A stretch of DNA of 64,000 nt from Pseudomonas graminis. GTDB taxonomy: Bacteria > Pseudomonadota > Gammaproteobacteria > Pseudomonadales > Pseudomonadaceae. Positions 26,851-35,634 of the stretch are shown here, piece after piece; position 1 is the first letter of the stretch, and each line of letters begins with the position of its first letter. The notes beneath the pieces are model-generated. The model was given only the letters and a program-made list of their open reading frames with translations, was not told the DNA's origin and ran no database searches. Both the position numbers and the translations under genes were made by a program. The DNA lies in assembly GCF_001705435.1 (NCBI RefSeq), contig NZ_MDEN01000068.1, positions 372,001-436,000 of the forward strand, written 5' to 3'.

Positions 26851-27552
26851 ATGTGCGCTTTTCGTTCCGCACTCAGCCGTCGCCTTCAAGGGCTCACCTG
26901 CGCCTGCCTGATCACCGTTTCACCGCTTTGCCATGCGGATCCGGAAACGGACCCATGGGAAGGTTTCAACCGGCCTGTGTTTTCGTTCAACGACACCCTG
27001 GACAGGTATGCGCTCAAACCCCTGGCTCAAGGTTATCAATTCGTCACCCCGCACCTTGTCCGGGACGGGATTCACAACGTGTTGAACAATCTGGGTGAGG
27101 TGAAAAATCTGGCCAACCATCTGCTGCAAGCCCGGTTTCACAGCGCCGGCGTTGATACGAGTCGATTTTTGTTCAACAGCACGATTGGCCTGGCGGGCTT
27201 GATCGACGTTGCAACGCCGATGGGCTTGCCTCGCAGTGACGAGGACTTTGGCCAAACCCTCGGTCGCTGGGGTGTCGCGAGCGGCCCGTACCTGGTGCTG
27301 CCGTTGCTGGGGCCGAGCACACTGCGCGATGCACCGGCGATCCTCCCCGATGCCTACGCCAACCCGATTCGCTACATCGGCGACGTCCCAACGCGTAATA
27401 GCCTGTATGGCGCGAGCATCATCGACGGACGGGCTCAATACCTGAAGTCTGAAAAGCTCATCACCGGCGACAAGTACAACTTCATCCGAAGCGTCTATCT
27501 GCAAACCCGAGCGTTCAAGATCAACGGGGGAGAGGTGCAGGATGATTTTTGA
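26851..27552 (+). CDS. MlaA/VacJ-family protein
   Basis: 233 residues. An N-terminal signal peptide (to about residue 29) is followed by the family hallmark DPWEGFNRPVFSFNDTLDRY and later GLAGLIDVATPMGL, DFGQTLGRWGV and GPYLVLPLLGPST. MlaA removes misplaced phospholipids from the outer leaflet of the outer membrane. Unlike the standard lipoprotein, no clear lipobox Cys is placed at the cleavage site here, so it may be soluble or an unusual paralogue. No other mla genes are adjacent. ATG 26851 is preferred over an upstream ATG because it gives a normal signal peptide. Confidence 0.85.
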   Translation: MCAFRSALSRRLQGLTCACLITVSPLCHADPETDPWEGFNRPVFSFNDTLDRYALKPLAQGYQFVTPHLVRDGIHNVLNNLGEVKNLANHLLQARFHSAGVDTSRFLFNSTIGLAGLIDVATPMGLPRSDEDFGQTLGRWGVASGPYLVLPLLGPSTLRDAPAILPDAYANPIRYIGDVPTRNSLYGASIIDGRAQYLKSEKLITGDKYNFIRSVYLQTRAFKINGGEVQDDF

Positions 27553-27620
27553 TCCGCTGGACGACCCGCAAAACGGCGCGTGCCACAATGAGGCACCGCA
27601 ACGGGCTTGCCAGATTTAAG

Positions 27621-27642
27621 GCCAGGGATCGAAATCCCTGGC
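27621..27642. terminator. perfect 9-bp hairpin between convergent mlaA-like and sfnB-like genes
   Basis: GCCAGGGAT (27621-27629), loop CGAA, ATCCCTGGC (27634-27642). Stable tetraloop hairpin placed between two converging genes; the U tract is weak on both strands. Confidence 0.6.
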
Positions 27643-27656
27643 TGGGAACAACCCTT

Positions 27657-28895
27657 TCAACTGGCCTTGGGCTCTCCCTGCCCGATTTGCCAGACATAGG
27701 GTGGCTCGGTGCCGTTGATACTCCAGTCACCGACGATCTTGGCCTTGTAAATAAGCGGGTTATGGGACGCGACGGTCCGCGCATTACGCCAGTGTCGATC
27801 CAGGGCTTTATTGACGCTGATGCCTGAGGCGCCAAGCGCATTGAACAGGTCGGTAGCGGCTCGCAGAATCAGGTCAGAGACGACGACCTGTGCTTTTGCC
27901 GTTTCGATTTCCGCCGCAATGTTTGCCGTTCGTTCTGCCTCGGCATTCCCCGAAAAGCGAGCCTCGTAGGCTTGCTGCAACGGCCTTGCAGAGCGAAGGG
28001 TGGTTGCCTGTGCAGCGTAAACCTGCGCGGAAATCTGACCGACCACTTGTTGGATCTGAACATCGGCGCTCACGCGGCTGGCATTGCCGTGGCTGTAAAC
28101 ACGTGTGCGCTCGCGGATCTGCTGGGTAATGTCGCGTTCTATCGCCCGACCTGTGCCCGCCAATACGGCGAGCAACACCAGTTGGTAGAACGCGGTTTGA
28201 TAGTTGAAACGGTTTTCGAAGGGGATGATGTGTGTAGCGGGAACCGGCACGTTATTGAACACTGTGGTCCCGCTGCCGGTAGTGCGTTGTCCAAAACCGT
28301 CCCAATCATCACTTTGTTGTACGCCGGCATGACGGGCATCCACGACCGCAATCACGTCCGCCCCAGTGTCGGAACGCTGCGCGTACACATCGATCCAGTC
28401 AGAAAACAGACTGCCGGTGCTGTAGTATTTTTTGCCGCTCAAACGAAACTGCGCTCCTTCCGGAGTCGCTTTGGTGATGACTTCACCGAGCTTTACATCG
28501 CCTGTTTCTGTCCAGGCGTTACCCACTAAATCGCCTTCAACGAAGCGCCGGAACCATGTGTCGCGTTCGGCCGTCGGGGGCGAATTCAGTTGATCTTCGA
28601 CGAAGGCAAAATGGCCGCGCAGGGACTGCGGAATATTGGAGTCGGCTTCGGCCAGTTCGATCAGCAACTGGAACAGCTGCTCAACAGAAGCGCCGGCGCC
28701 GCCATATCCCCTCGGCACGCGCACAGCACCGAACCCGGCCTGTTTGAGCCACTTGATGGGCTCGTATGGGAGAGTACGAGCGTTTTCTCGCTCAACGGTG
28801 CCCGCTGCAATGTGCTGGAACAACGGCCGAAAACGATTGGCGAGTGCTTCGTAGTCGGTGCCCAGAGAAAGCGGATTGTTTGGCGTGTCAGGCAT
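27657..28895 (-). CDS. sfnB: SfnB-like acyl-CoA-dehydrogenase-fold monooxygenase
   Basis: 412 residues of the acyl-CoA dehydrogenase/DszC-type flavin monooxygenase fold: N-terminal helical domain with VPRGYGGAGAS, central beta domain (AWTETGD, LSGKKYYSTGS) and C-terminal four-helix bundle (LFNALGASGI, DRHWRNAR). It resembles SfnB of the sulfone-utilisation genes of pseudomonads, thought to act in organosulfur metabolism; the exact reaction is not established. GGGAG lies before ATG 28895; an upstream in-frame ATG at 28991 has no site. It is divergent from sfnG across a 400-bp control region. Confidence 0.75.
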   Translation of the reverse strand: MPDTPNNPLSLGTDYEALANRFRPLFQHIAAGTVERENARTLPYEPIKWLKQAGFGAVRVPRGYGGAGASVEQLFQLLIELAEADSNIPQSLRGHFAFVEDQLNSPPTAERDTWFRRFVEGDLVGNAWTETGDVKLGEVITKATPEGAQFRLSGKKYYSTGSLFSDWIDVYAQRSDTGADVIAVVDARHAGVQQSDDWDGFGQRTTGSGTTVFNNVPVPATHIIPFENRFNYQTAFYQLVLLAVLAGTGRAIERDITQQIRERTRVYSHGNASRVSADVQIQQVVGQISAQVYAAQATTLRSARPLQQAYEARFSGNAEAERTANIAAEIETAKAQVVVSDLILRAATDLFNALGASGISVNKALDRHWRNARTVASHNPLIYKAKIVGDWSINGTEPPYVWQIGQGEPKAS

Positions 28896-29022
28896 GGGGA
28901 ACTCCCGTGATGATGAAAGCCGCTCGGTGGTAACGGCGTTAAATACATCCGATGTGCATGCACCATGCCGAAACATAAATAGCCGAGTCATCGCGGTTAA
29001 TCCGTTGAATCCACGGACGCTA

Positions 29023-29040
29023 CTGTTGATGCATCAACAG
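29023..29040. promoter_or_regulatory. 18-bp perfect palindrome upstream of sfnG
   Basis: CTGTTGATGCATCAACAG reads the same on both strands. It lies 160 bp upstream of the sigma-54 promoter of sfnG, the usual distance for an activator site, and is also 127 bp upstream of the sfnB-like gene. A weaker dyad TGTTT-N6-AAACA follows at 29099-29114. Likely binding sites of the SfnR-type sigma-54 activator, by inference. Confidence 0.55.
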
Positions 29041-29199
29041 TTGTGCTGTTTCGCTGGCTGCCCCGCGACAGCGTTTCACGGCGTGCGGTAAAGACAACTG
29101 TTTGCGTGGAAACACCTGTTCAGCAAAACGTTGTTTGCCAGACGTCGAATAAAGACATGGCCCGGTCGTAACCTATTGAAAAGGCAGGGTATAAACAGC

Positions 29200-29214
29200 T
29201 GGCACAGTTGCTGC
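29200..29214 (+). promoter_or_regulatory. sigma-54 promoter of sfnG
   Basis: TGGCACAGTTGCTGC: the -24 element TGGCAC is exact and the -12 GC (29213-29214) is at the required spacing of 12 from the first G. It lies 81 bp before the sfnG ATG. In Pseudomonas putida sfnG is activated by the sigma-54-dependent protein SfnR, in agreement with this site. Confidence 0.75.
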
Positions 29215-29295
29215 TATTTCCTCATCAGGCAGGTAGACACACCGTACTTGGCGACCACGCCGGGCGGCTTCCTTGCTCTATTTGGAGATAGGCAG

Positions 29296-30396
29296 ATGAG
29301 TCAGAACGCAATTAAATTCGCTTACTGGGTACCTAACGTCAGCGGCGGTTTGATCGTCAGTAAAATCGAGCAGCGCACTGACTGGGGCATCGAGTACAAC
29401 CGCAAGCTGGCGCAGATTGCTGAAAAGTCGGGCTTTGAGTACGGGCTCACGCAAATCCGTTTCACAGCCGGCTACGGCGCCGACAACCAGCATGAGTCCG
29501 TTGCGTTCAGCCATGCGTTGTTGGCGGCGACCGAGAAACTCAAGGTGATCGCCGCCATCCTCCCCGGGCCCTGGACGCCCGCCGTCGTTGCCAAGCAACT
29601 GGCGACGATCGATCAACTCACGGCCGGCCGTGTGGCGATCAACATTGTCAGTGGCTGGTTCAAAGGTGAATTCCAAGCCATTGGTGAGCCATGGCTCGAG
29701 CATGACGAGCGCTACCGTCGTTCGGAGGAGTTCATCCAGGCGTTGAAAGGCATCTGGACAACCGACAATTTCACCTTCAAAGGCGATTTCTATCGCTTCC
29801 ACAATTACACGCTGCGTCCGAAACCCATTCAGCAACCCCACCCTGAAATCTTTCAGGGCGGCAGCTCCCGCGCCGCCCGCGACATGGCTGCACGCGTCTC
29901 CGACTGGTACTTCACCAATGGCAACACGGTAGAAGGCATCAAGGCGCAGGTGGATGATATTCGCGCGAAGGCAGTGGCCAACGGGCATTCGGTCAAGATC
30001 GGCGTCAACGCTTTCATCATCGCTCGCGAAACCGAAGAGCAAGCGCGCGCGGTGCTTCAGGAAATCATCGATCAGGCTGATCCTGAAGCGGTGAATGCGT
30101 TCGGCGATGCGGCAAAACAGGCCGGCAAGGCCAGCCCTGAAGGCGAGGGTAATTGGGCCAAGTCCACGTTCGAAGACCTGGTCCAATACAACGACGGGTT
30201 TAAAACGAATCTGATTGGGACGCCGAAACAGATTGCCGAGCGCATTGTGGCGTTGAAAGCCGTGGGCGTGGACCTGGTGCTCTCTGCCTTTCTGCACTTT
30301 CAGGAGGAAGTGGCGTATTTCGGTGAACACGTACTGCCACTTGTACGGGAGCTGGAAGCGTCAGATCACACTGTTTCTGTGGCTCAAAGCGCTTGA
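29296..30396 (+). CDS. sfnG: FMNH2-dependent dimethylsulfone monooxygenase
   Basis: 366-residue bacterial-luciferase-fold flavin monooxygenase, the length of SfnG. Diagnostic stretches include FAYWVPNVSGGLIVSKIEQR near the start, TAGRVAINIVSGWFKGEF and EIFQGGSSRAARDMAARVSD. SfnG oxidises dimethylsulfone to methanesulfinate and formaldehyde with FMNH2, allowing use of dimethyl sulfide-derived sulfur during sulfate limitation. The reductase SfnF and the activator SfnR are not in the window. ATG 29296 has GGAG at 29284-29287; the frame is open upstream but without support. Its last 36 bp overlap the converging MFS gene. Confidence 0.9.
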   Translation: MSQNAIKFAYWVPNVSGGLIVSKIEQRTDWGIEYNRKLAQIAEKSGFEYGLTQIRFTAGYGADNQHESVAFSHALLAATEKLKVIAAILPGPWTPAVVAKQLATIDQLTAGRVAINIVSGWFKGEFQAIGEPWLEHDERYRRSEEFIQALKGIWTTDNFTFKGDFYRFHNYTLRPKPIQQPHPEIFQGGSSRAARDMAARVSDWYFTNGNTVEGIKAQVDDIRAKAVANGHSVKIGVNAFIIARETEEQARAVLQEIIDQADPEAVNAFGDAAKQAGKASPEGEGNWAKSTFEDLVQYNDGFKTNLIGTPKQIAERIVALKAVGVDLVLSAFLHFQEEVAYFGEHVLPLVRELEASDHTVSVAQSA

Positions 30397-31644
30397 GGTA
30401 CGGGTCACAAACCACACAATCAACGCAGCGGCGCTGATGCAGGCGCCCAGCAGGCTCACGGCAGACCATCCCCAGCGCGCATAAGCCTGGGTTGCAGCCA
30501 CCGCGCCTGATGCGCTGCCTATCGAGTAGAAACACATGTACGCCCCGACCACTCGACTTTGAGCATCGGGGCGCGCCGCGAAGATCAGGTTCTGACTGGT
30601 GACATGGACTGCCTGGACGGCGAAGTCGAGCAGGATCACGCCGCAGACGAAGGCCAGCAGTGACGTCTGCGCAAAGCTGATGGGTAACCAGGAAAACGTC
30701 AGCACGCCCAGCGCAACGCCGGTGACTCGTTGCCCCAGCCCCTGATCGGCCCAGCGTCCTGCCCTTCTGGCGGCCAGCGCACCTGCCACTCCGGCCAGAC
30801 CGAACAGGCCAATGACCGTGTGCGAAAGCGAGAGCGGCGGGGCGCTCAAGGGCAGCACCATCGCCGTCCACAACACAGAAAACGCCGCGAAGATGAGCAG
30901 CGCCAGCACCCCGCGTATCCTCAACACAGGCTCACTGATCACCAGCTTGAAAACCGACCCGATCAGGTTCAGGTAGGTGCCTGAGCCGCGGGGCGATGGG
31001 GAGTCAGGCAAGCCTTGCCACAGCACTGCGCAGAGCGTGAGCATCAAGCCCGAGGACACGAAATACACCGCACGCCAGCCCGCCAGGTCCGCAACGAGGC
31101 CTGAGGCAAAACGCGCCATAAGAATCCCCAGCACAATGCCGCTGGTGACCGTGCCAACGATCTGCCCCCGTTGTGACGGCGCGGCAAGGACGGCGGCATA
31201 GGCGACCAGCACCTGAACCACCACGGCCATCAAACCCACGACGATCAAGGCCCCCAGTAGCGCCAGCCACGACGGCGCCGCGCCGACTGCTGCAAGCGCA
31301 ATGGCCGATATGGCTGTCTGACCCAGCACCAGCCTTTTGCGGTTGACCCGATCACCCAATGGGACGATGAGCAGCAAACCCAGTGCATAACCGGCCTGAG
31401 TCGCCGTGACGACGACGCCGATCAGTCCTGCGTCAACGGCCAGACTGTAGGCCATGGCGTCGAGCAGGGGCTGGGCGAAATAAACATTGGCAACCGCCAG
31501 CGCACAGGTGACCGATAACAAAAGCGTCAGCCACGGCGACAGCGCCGGTTCTTGGGGGATGACGTCCGGACTTCTGTGCGGCCTGGATGGCGGTGGACAA
31601 GATGGGGACAGTCGTCCCAGTCTCGAATCAGTACCCTCTGTCAT
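30361..31644 (-). CDS. MFS exporter (DHA1-type)
   Basis: 427 residues, about 12 membrane helices after a Pro/Ser-rich cytosolic tail of some 38 residues. Motif A-like VPLGDRVNRKRLVLG between helices 2 and 3 and GIVLGILMARFASG in helix 5 place it among the drug-type exporters (YnfM/arabinose-efflux-like). AAGGAG 6 bp before the ATG. The gene is divergent from an HxlR regulator with an operator dyad in between, a frequent arrangement for inducible exporters. The 3' end overlaps sfnG tail to tail by 36 bp. Confidence 0.82.
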   Translation of the reverse strand: MTEGTDSRLGRLSPSCPPPSRPHRSPDVIPQEPALSPWLTLLLSVTCALAVANVYFAQPLLDAMAYSLAVDAGLIGVVVTATQAGYALGLLLIVPLGDRVNRKRLVLGQTAISAIALAAVGAAPSWLALLGALIVVGLMAVVVQVLVAYAAVLAAPSQRGQIVGTVTSGIVLGILMARFASGLVADLAGWRAVYFVSSGLMLTLCAVLWQGLPDSPSPRGSGTYLNLIGSVFKLVISEPVLRIRGVLALLIFAAFSVLWTAMVLPLSAPPLSLSHTVIGLFGLAGVAGALAARRAGRWADQGLGQRVTGVALGVLTFSWLPISFAQTSLLAFVCGVILLDFAVQAVHVTSQNLIFAARPDAQSRVVGAYMCFYSIGSASGAVAATQAYARWGWSAVSLLGACISAAALIVWFVTRTSSALSHRNSVI

Positions 31645-31667
31645 AACCCGCTCCTTGCCGGTAGACT

Positions 31668-31723
31668 GGTTGCAATCTGCAACCTGCTTGGATTCTGGCT
31701 TAATCCTGTTTTAGTTTGCAACC
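31668..31723. promoter_or_regulatory. HxlR operator candidate: GGTTGCA dyad plus extra half-site
   Basis: GGTTGCA (31668-31674), 3-bp spacer, TGCAACC (31678-31684) is a perfect dyad; a further TGCAACC half-site is at 31717-31723. All lie in the 135-bp region between the divergent MFS and HxlR genes. Confidence 0.55.
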
Positions 31724-31779
31724 AGATTTTTCAGGTGTTGCGCAGGGCTCCACCTGACTCACGGCTCGGAAGGTTAAAA

Positions 31780-32238
31780 ATGCTCGACCACGATTCCTCA
31801 CACCGTCACGAGTGCCCGGTTGCCAGAGCATCGGAGGTCATCGGTGACCGATGGTCGTTGCTCATCGTCCGCGATGCGTTCGACGATATTCGTCGATTCA
31901 GCGAGTTTCAAAAGAGCCTGGGCGTGGCCAAGAATATTCTGGCTGCGCGCTTGAAGGCGTTGGTCGAGGTCGGGGTGTTTGAGATTTGCCCGGCGTCCGA
32001 TGGCAGCGCCTACAAGGAATACGTCCTCACCGAAAAAGGACGTGAACTATTTCCGATCGTGGTCAGCCTGCGTCAGTGGGGCGAACGTTTTCAGTTTGCA
32101 CCCCATGAAACCCGCTCAGTGCTGGTGGACAACGCAACCGGTCAGCCGGTGATGAGGATGGCGGTTCAATCTGCGAGTGGCGAGACGCTTGGGCCAGCGG
32201 ATTGCCATCGCATCAGAGTCACGCCTGACGATGTTTGA
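31780..32238 (+). CDS. HxlR-family transcriptional regulator
   Basis: 152 residues. The N-terminal ~100 form the HxlR winged helix-turn-helix: CPVARASEVIGDRWSLLIVRDAF, RRFSEFQKSLGVAKNILAARLKAL and the wing YKEYVLTEKGRELFPIV. A conserved Cys near the N-terminus (residue 12) is of the type that makes many HxlR proteins redox- or aldehyde-responsive. A short C-terminal extension of about 50 residues follows. GGAAGG lies ahead of ATG 31780. It most likely represses the divergent MFS exporter. Confidence 0.85.
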   Translation: MLDHDSSHRHECPVARASEVIGDRWSLLIVRDAFDDIRRFSEFQKSLGVAKNILAARLKALVEVGVFEICPASDGSAYKEYVLTEKGRELFPIVVSLRQWGERFQFAPHETRSVLVDNATGQPVMRMAVQSASGETLGPADCHRIRVTPDDV

Positions 32239-32287
32239 ATCTTGAAAACAGCGCGTGGCACCATCAGCTGGGCTGAATCGCTGACAG

Positions 32288-32312
32288 AAACCGCCCGAAT
32301 CAGGCGGTTTTT
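32288..32312. terminator. bidirectional rho-independent terminator
   Basis: AAACCGCC (32288-32295), loop of 7, GGCGGTTT (32303-32310), followed by TTTTT on the plus strand; the minus strand also ends in TTT. It serves the HxlR gene on the plus strand and the KGSA dehydrogenase operon on the minus strand. Confidence 0.85.
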
Positions 32313-32334
32313 CACTGCTCCCACGGCTTGACCG

Positions 32335-33915
32335 TCAAAGCGGCCCATTCGTATGTTGCCCATCCACCAGCCGCTGAATCCCCAACGGGTTAGCGTCTTG
32401 CAGCGCAGGGGGCAGCAAAGCATCGGGGTAATTCTGGAAGCACACCGGGCGCAGGAAGCGGTCAATGGCCAATGTCCCCACCGACGTCCCGCGTGCGTCC
32501 GACGTCGCCGGGTACGGGCCGCCATGCACCATGGTCTCGGTGACTTCCACCCCCGTCGGATAGCCATTCAACAGAATCCGGCCGACTTTTTCCTGTAAAA
32601 ACTCGGTCAGCCAGCGGTATTCCAGCAGCTCATCGGCTTCGCCGAGGACGGTGGCCGTCAACTGCCCGCGCAGGCCATTGAGTGCTGCGGCCAGTTGCGC
32701 CTGGTCGGCAACTTCAATAACGATCGTGGCCGGCCCGAATACCTCTTCCTGGAGCAGTTCGTCACCCTTGAGCAGCAAGCTGACGTCGGCTTTGAACAAC
32801 TGCGGTTGGGCTTGTGTACCCTGTTGCGGACGTCCCGCCAGATGCTTCACGCCCGGGTGCGCGAGCAAGTGTTGCAGCCCCTTGCTGTAGCTGGCGAGGG
32901 CGCCGACGTTGAGCATGGTCTGCGCCGGTTGATCGTTCATCTGTGCAGTGAAGCGCTCCAGGAACGCCGTGAAATCGGCCGACTGCACGCCGATGATCAG
33001 CCCGGGGTTGGTGCAAAACTGCCCGCAATCCAGGGTCACCGAGGCAGCGAGCTCGTTGGCGAGGGTGTCGCCACGCACCTTAAGGGCCTGGGGGAGAATG
33101 ATCACCGGGTTGATGCTCGACATCTCGGCGAACACCGGAATCGGCTGGGGACGCTCCGCCGCCATCTTGCACAAGGCGTTGCCGCCTTTGAGAGAACCGG
33201 TGAACCCCACGGCCTGAATCGCTGGATGCTTGACCAGCCACTCGCCGACGCCCCCGCCATAGATCATGTTGAACACACCGTCGGGCATACCGGTGCGCGC
33301 CGCGGCACGCATGATCGCGTCCGCCACCCATTCGGCGGTGGCCATGTGGCCGCTGTGGGCTTTGAACACCACCGGGCAGCCCGCCGCCAAGGCAGAGGCG
33401 GTATCGCCACCGGCAGTGGAAAACGCCAGCGGGAAGTTGCTGGCGCCGAACACGGCCACCGGACCCAGCGCGATTCGGAACTGACGCAAATCGGGGCGGG
33501 GCAGGGGTCTACGATCCGGCAGGGCGCGATCAATGCGTGCCCCGTAAAAGTCACCGCGCCGCAGCACGTTGGCGAACAGGCGCATTTGCCCGCTGGTGCG
33601 ACCACGCTCGCCCTGGATACGCCCGGCAGGCAACGCCGTCTCACGGCAGACAGTGCTGACAAAATCGTCGCCCAAGGCATCCAGCTCGTCGGCGATGGTG
33701 TCGAGAAATTCGGCGCGGCACGAGGCGGGCAGATTGCGGTAAATCGGGTAGGCACTAGCGGCCGCCTTGGCCGCCGCGTCGACTTCGTCTTGCGTCGCCT
33801 GGATGAAATGACCTGGGAGGGCCTCGTCTGTGGTCGCATCGAAGCTTTGCAACTGCACACTGCCGGCGCCGAGTCGCTGTCCGCCGATGTAGTTCAGACC
33901 GAGAATCTGAGTCAT
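32335..33915 (-). CDS. alpha-ketoglutaric semialdehyde dehydrogenase (NADP-dependent aldehyde dehydrogenase)
   Basis: 526 residues of the ALDH superfamily. The catalytic Cys is in DCGQFCTNPG, the general-base Glu in VFAEMSSINP, and the nucleotide-binding region contains FGASNFPLAFS and GFTGSLKGG. The FGASNFPLAFSTAGGDTASA pattern and length are typical of KGSA dehydrogenase, which turns 2,5-dioxopentanoate into 2-oxoglutarate as the last step of non-phosphorylated sugar-acid pathways. Last gene of a four-gene operon with GarD, a sugar-acid transporter and an AraD1-type protein. ATG 33915 follows AGGAG at 8 bp. Confidence 0.88.
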   Translation of the reverse strand: MTQILGLNYIGGQRLGAGSVQLQSFDATTDEALPGHFIQATQDEVDAAAKAAASAYPIYRNLPASCRAEFLDTIADELDALGDDFVSTVCRETALPAGRIQGERGRTSGQMRLFANVLRRGDFYGARIDRALPDRRPLPRPDLRQFRIALGPVAVFGASNFPLAFSTAGGDTASALAAGCPVVFKAHSGHMATAEWVADAIMRAAARTGMPDGVFNMIYGGGVGEWLVKHPAIQAVGFTGSLKGGNALCKMAAERPQPIPVFAEMSSINPVIILPQALKVRGDTLANELAASVTLDCGQFCTNPGLIIGVQSADFTAFLERFTAQMNDQPAQTMLNVGALASYSKGLQHLLAHPGVKHLAGRPQQGTQAQPQLFKADVSLLLKGDELLQEEVFGPATIVIEVADQAQLAAALNGLRGQLTATVLGEADELLEYRWLTEFLQEKVGRILLNGYPTGVEVTETMVHGGPYPATSDARGTSVGTLAIDRFLRPVCFQNYPDALLPPALQDANPLGIQRLVDGQHTNGPL

Positions 33916-34022
33916 GTCAGGGCTCCTGATTGATTGAGTAAATGTCGGGACTCCCGCTGAGCCAAGCGGCTCCCCATCGTGCCGGACGACGGAAGCCGGA
34001 GTGCTGGAGTGAATGAAAGGTC

Positions 34023-35579
34023 TTACGTGATCGCCCCGATCTGCCAAGGCACGAACTCGTTCTGGCCGTAGCCATGCTGTTCGCTTTTGCTTTTGTCACC
34101 CGAGGCGATGCGCAGCATCATGCGGAAGATGTAGTCACCGCGTTCCTCGATGGTCATGGTGCCGTCGGCAATCCCGCCGCAGTTGACGTCCATGTCTTCT
34201 TCCTGCGTTTCCCACAGACGGGTGTTGGTGGCGAGCTTGATGGACGGCGAGGGCGCACAGCCATACGCCGAACCGCGCCCCGTGGTGAAGGCAATCAGGT
34301 TGGCCCCGCCCGCGACTTGGCCGGTGGCAGAGATCGGGTCGTAGCCGGGGGTGTCCATGAACACCAGGCCGTGTGCCCTGACGGTTTCAGCGTATTCGTA
34401 GACATCCACCAGATCGGTGGAGCCCGCTTTGGCGACGGCACCCAGGGATTTTTCCAGAATGGTGGTCAAGCCTCCGGCTTTGTTGCCCGCTGAAGGGTTA
34501 TTGTTCAGCTCGGCGTCCATCCGCTTGCAATAGGCTTCCCACCAGTGGATACGGGCGATGAGTTTCTCACCGACGTTCTGGCTGACGGCGCGGCGGGTCA
34601 GCAAGTGCTCGGCGCCGTAGACCTCCGGCGTTTCCGACAGAATCGCGGTGCCGCCGGCCGCCACCAGACGATCGACTGCATTGCCCAATGCAGGGTTGGC
34701 CGTGATGCCCGAATAACCGTCGGATCCACCGCATTGCAGGCCGATGATCAGGTGTTTGGCGCTGACGGGTTCGCGTTTGACGTGGTTTGCCTCTGCCAGC
34801 AAGGACTTGACTTGCGCGATGCCGCTGGCAATGGTTTTCGACGTGCCGCCCGTGCCCTGAATGGTGAAGGTGCGCAGCGAATGGCTGCTGGTCAGGCCCT
34901 GGGCCGCCAGCAGATCGGGGATCTGATTGGTCTCGCAACCCAGGCCGATCATCAGGACCGAGGCAAAGTTCGGGTGAACGGCATAGCCGCCAAGGGTCCT
35001 GCGCAACATGGCCAGCGCCTCGCCACCCGGATCGACCGCGCAGCCCACGCCGTGGGTGAGGGCAACGACACCGTCGACGTTGGGGTATTCAATCAGCGCC
35101 TCAGGGTGAATGTCGCGGCGAAAATAGTCGGCAATCGCCCGCGCCACCGTGGCCGAACAATTGACCGACGTCAGAATGCCGATGTAATTGCGAGTGGCCA
35201 CACGGCCATCGGCGCGCACGATGCCCATGAACGTCTCTGCGGTGGGGGCAGGACTGCCTTTGGCGTCGACACCGAACGCGTAGTCCCGAGAGAAATCCCC
35301 CATGGCGACGTTGTGGACATGCACGTGCTGCCCCGCTTCGATGGGCTGGCTGGCGAAGCCGATGATCTGACCGTAGCGGCGCACGGGTTGGCCCACGTCG
35401 ATATGACGGGCCGCGACTTTGTGACCGGAAGGCACAGGCTCAAGCACCTCGATACCTTCGGTTTGAAGCACCAGACCTTTGATCAGTGGTTGCCGCGCGA
35501 TCAGCACATCGTCCAGCGGGTTGAGTCTGATCACGGCATGGGCAGCGGTGTCGCTGCCTGTTGTTGTTATGAGCTGCAT
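34023..35579 (-). CDS. garD: galactarate dehydratase (GarD/UxaA family)
   Basis: 518 residues, matching GarD rather than the shorter altronate dehydratase. An N-terminal SAF domain (about 15-110) precedes the UxaA-type catalytic part with GYVATRNYIG-like RVATRNYIGI, SVNCSATVA, LTHGVGCA, GLGCETNQIP, GLQCGGSDGYSG and AYGCAPSPSIKLATN. The enzyme dehydrates D-galactarate to 5-keto-4-deoxyglucarate using iron. It precedes the KGSA dehydrogenase; the intervening step (KdgD, 5-keto-4-deoxyglucarate dehydratase) is not encoded in this operon. Confidence 0.85.
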   Translation of the reverse strand: MQLITTTGSDTAAHAVIRLNPLDDVLIARQPLIKGLVLQTEGIEVLEPVPSGHKVAARHIDVGQPVRRYGQIIGFASQPIEAGQHVHVHNVAMGDFSRDYAFGVDAKGSPAPTAETFMGIVRADGRVATRNYIGILTSVNCSATVARAIADYFRRDIHPEALIEYPNVDGVVALTHGVGCAVDPGGEALAMLRRTLGGYAVHPNFASVLMIGLGCETNQIPDLLAAQGLTSSHSLRTFTIQGTGGTSKTIASGIAQVKSLLAEANHVKREPVSAKHLIIGLQCGGSDGYSGITANPALGNAVDRLVAAGGTAILSETPEVYGAEHLLTRRAVSQNVGEKLIARIHWWEAYCKRMDAELNNNPSAGNKAGGLTTILEKSLGAVAKAGSTDLVDVYEYAETVRAHGLVFMDTPGYDPISATGQVAGGANLIAFTTGRGSAYGCAPSPSIKLATNTRLWETQEEDMDVNCGGIADGTMTIEERGDYIFRMMLRIASGDKSKSEQHGYGQNEFVPWQIGAIT

Positions 35580-35634
35580 GACGATTGCCTCGGTTATTCA
35601 GTGAGCGCAATGGGAATGGGGAGAGCAGGGCAGG

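Noticed and set aside
32695..33933. 412-codon plus-strand frame opposite the KGSA dehydrogenase
   Set aside because: Shadow of the aldehyde dehydrogenase gene; no start signal or family features.
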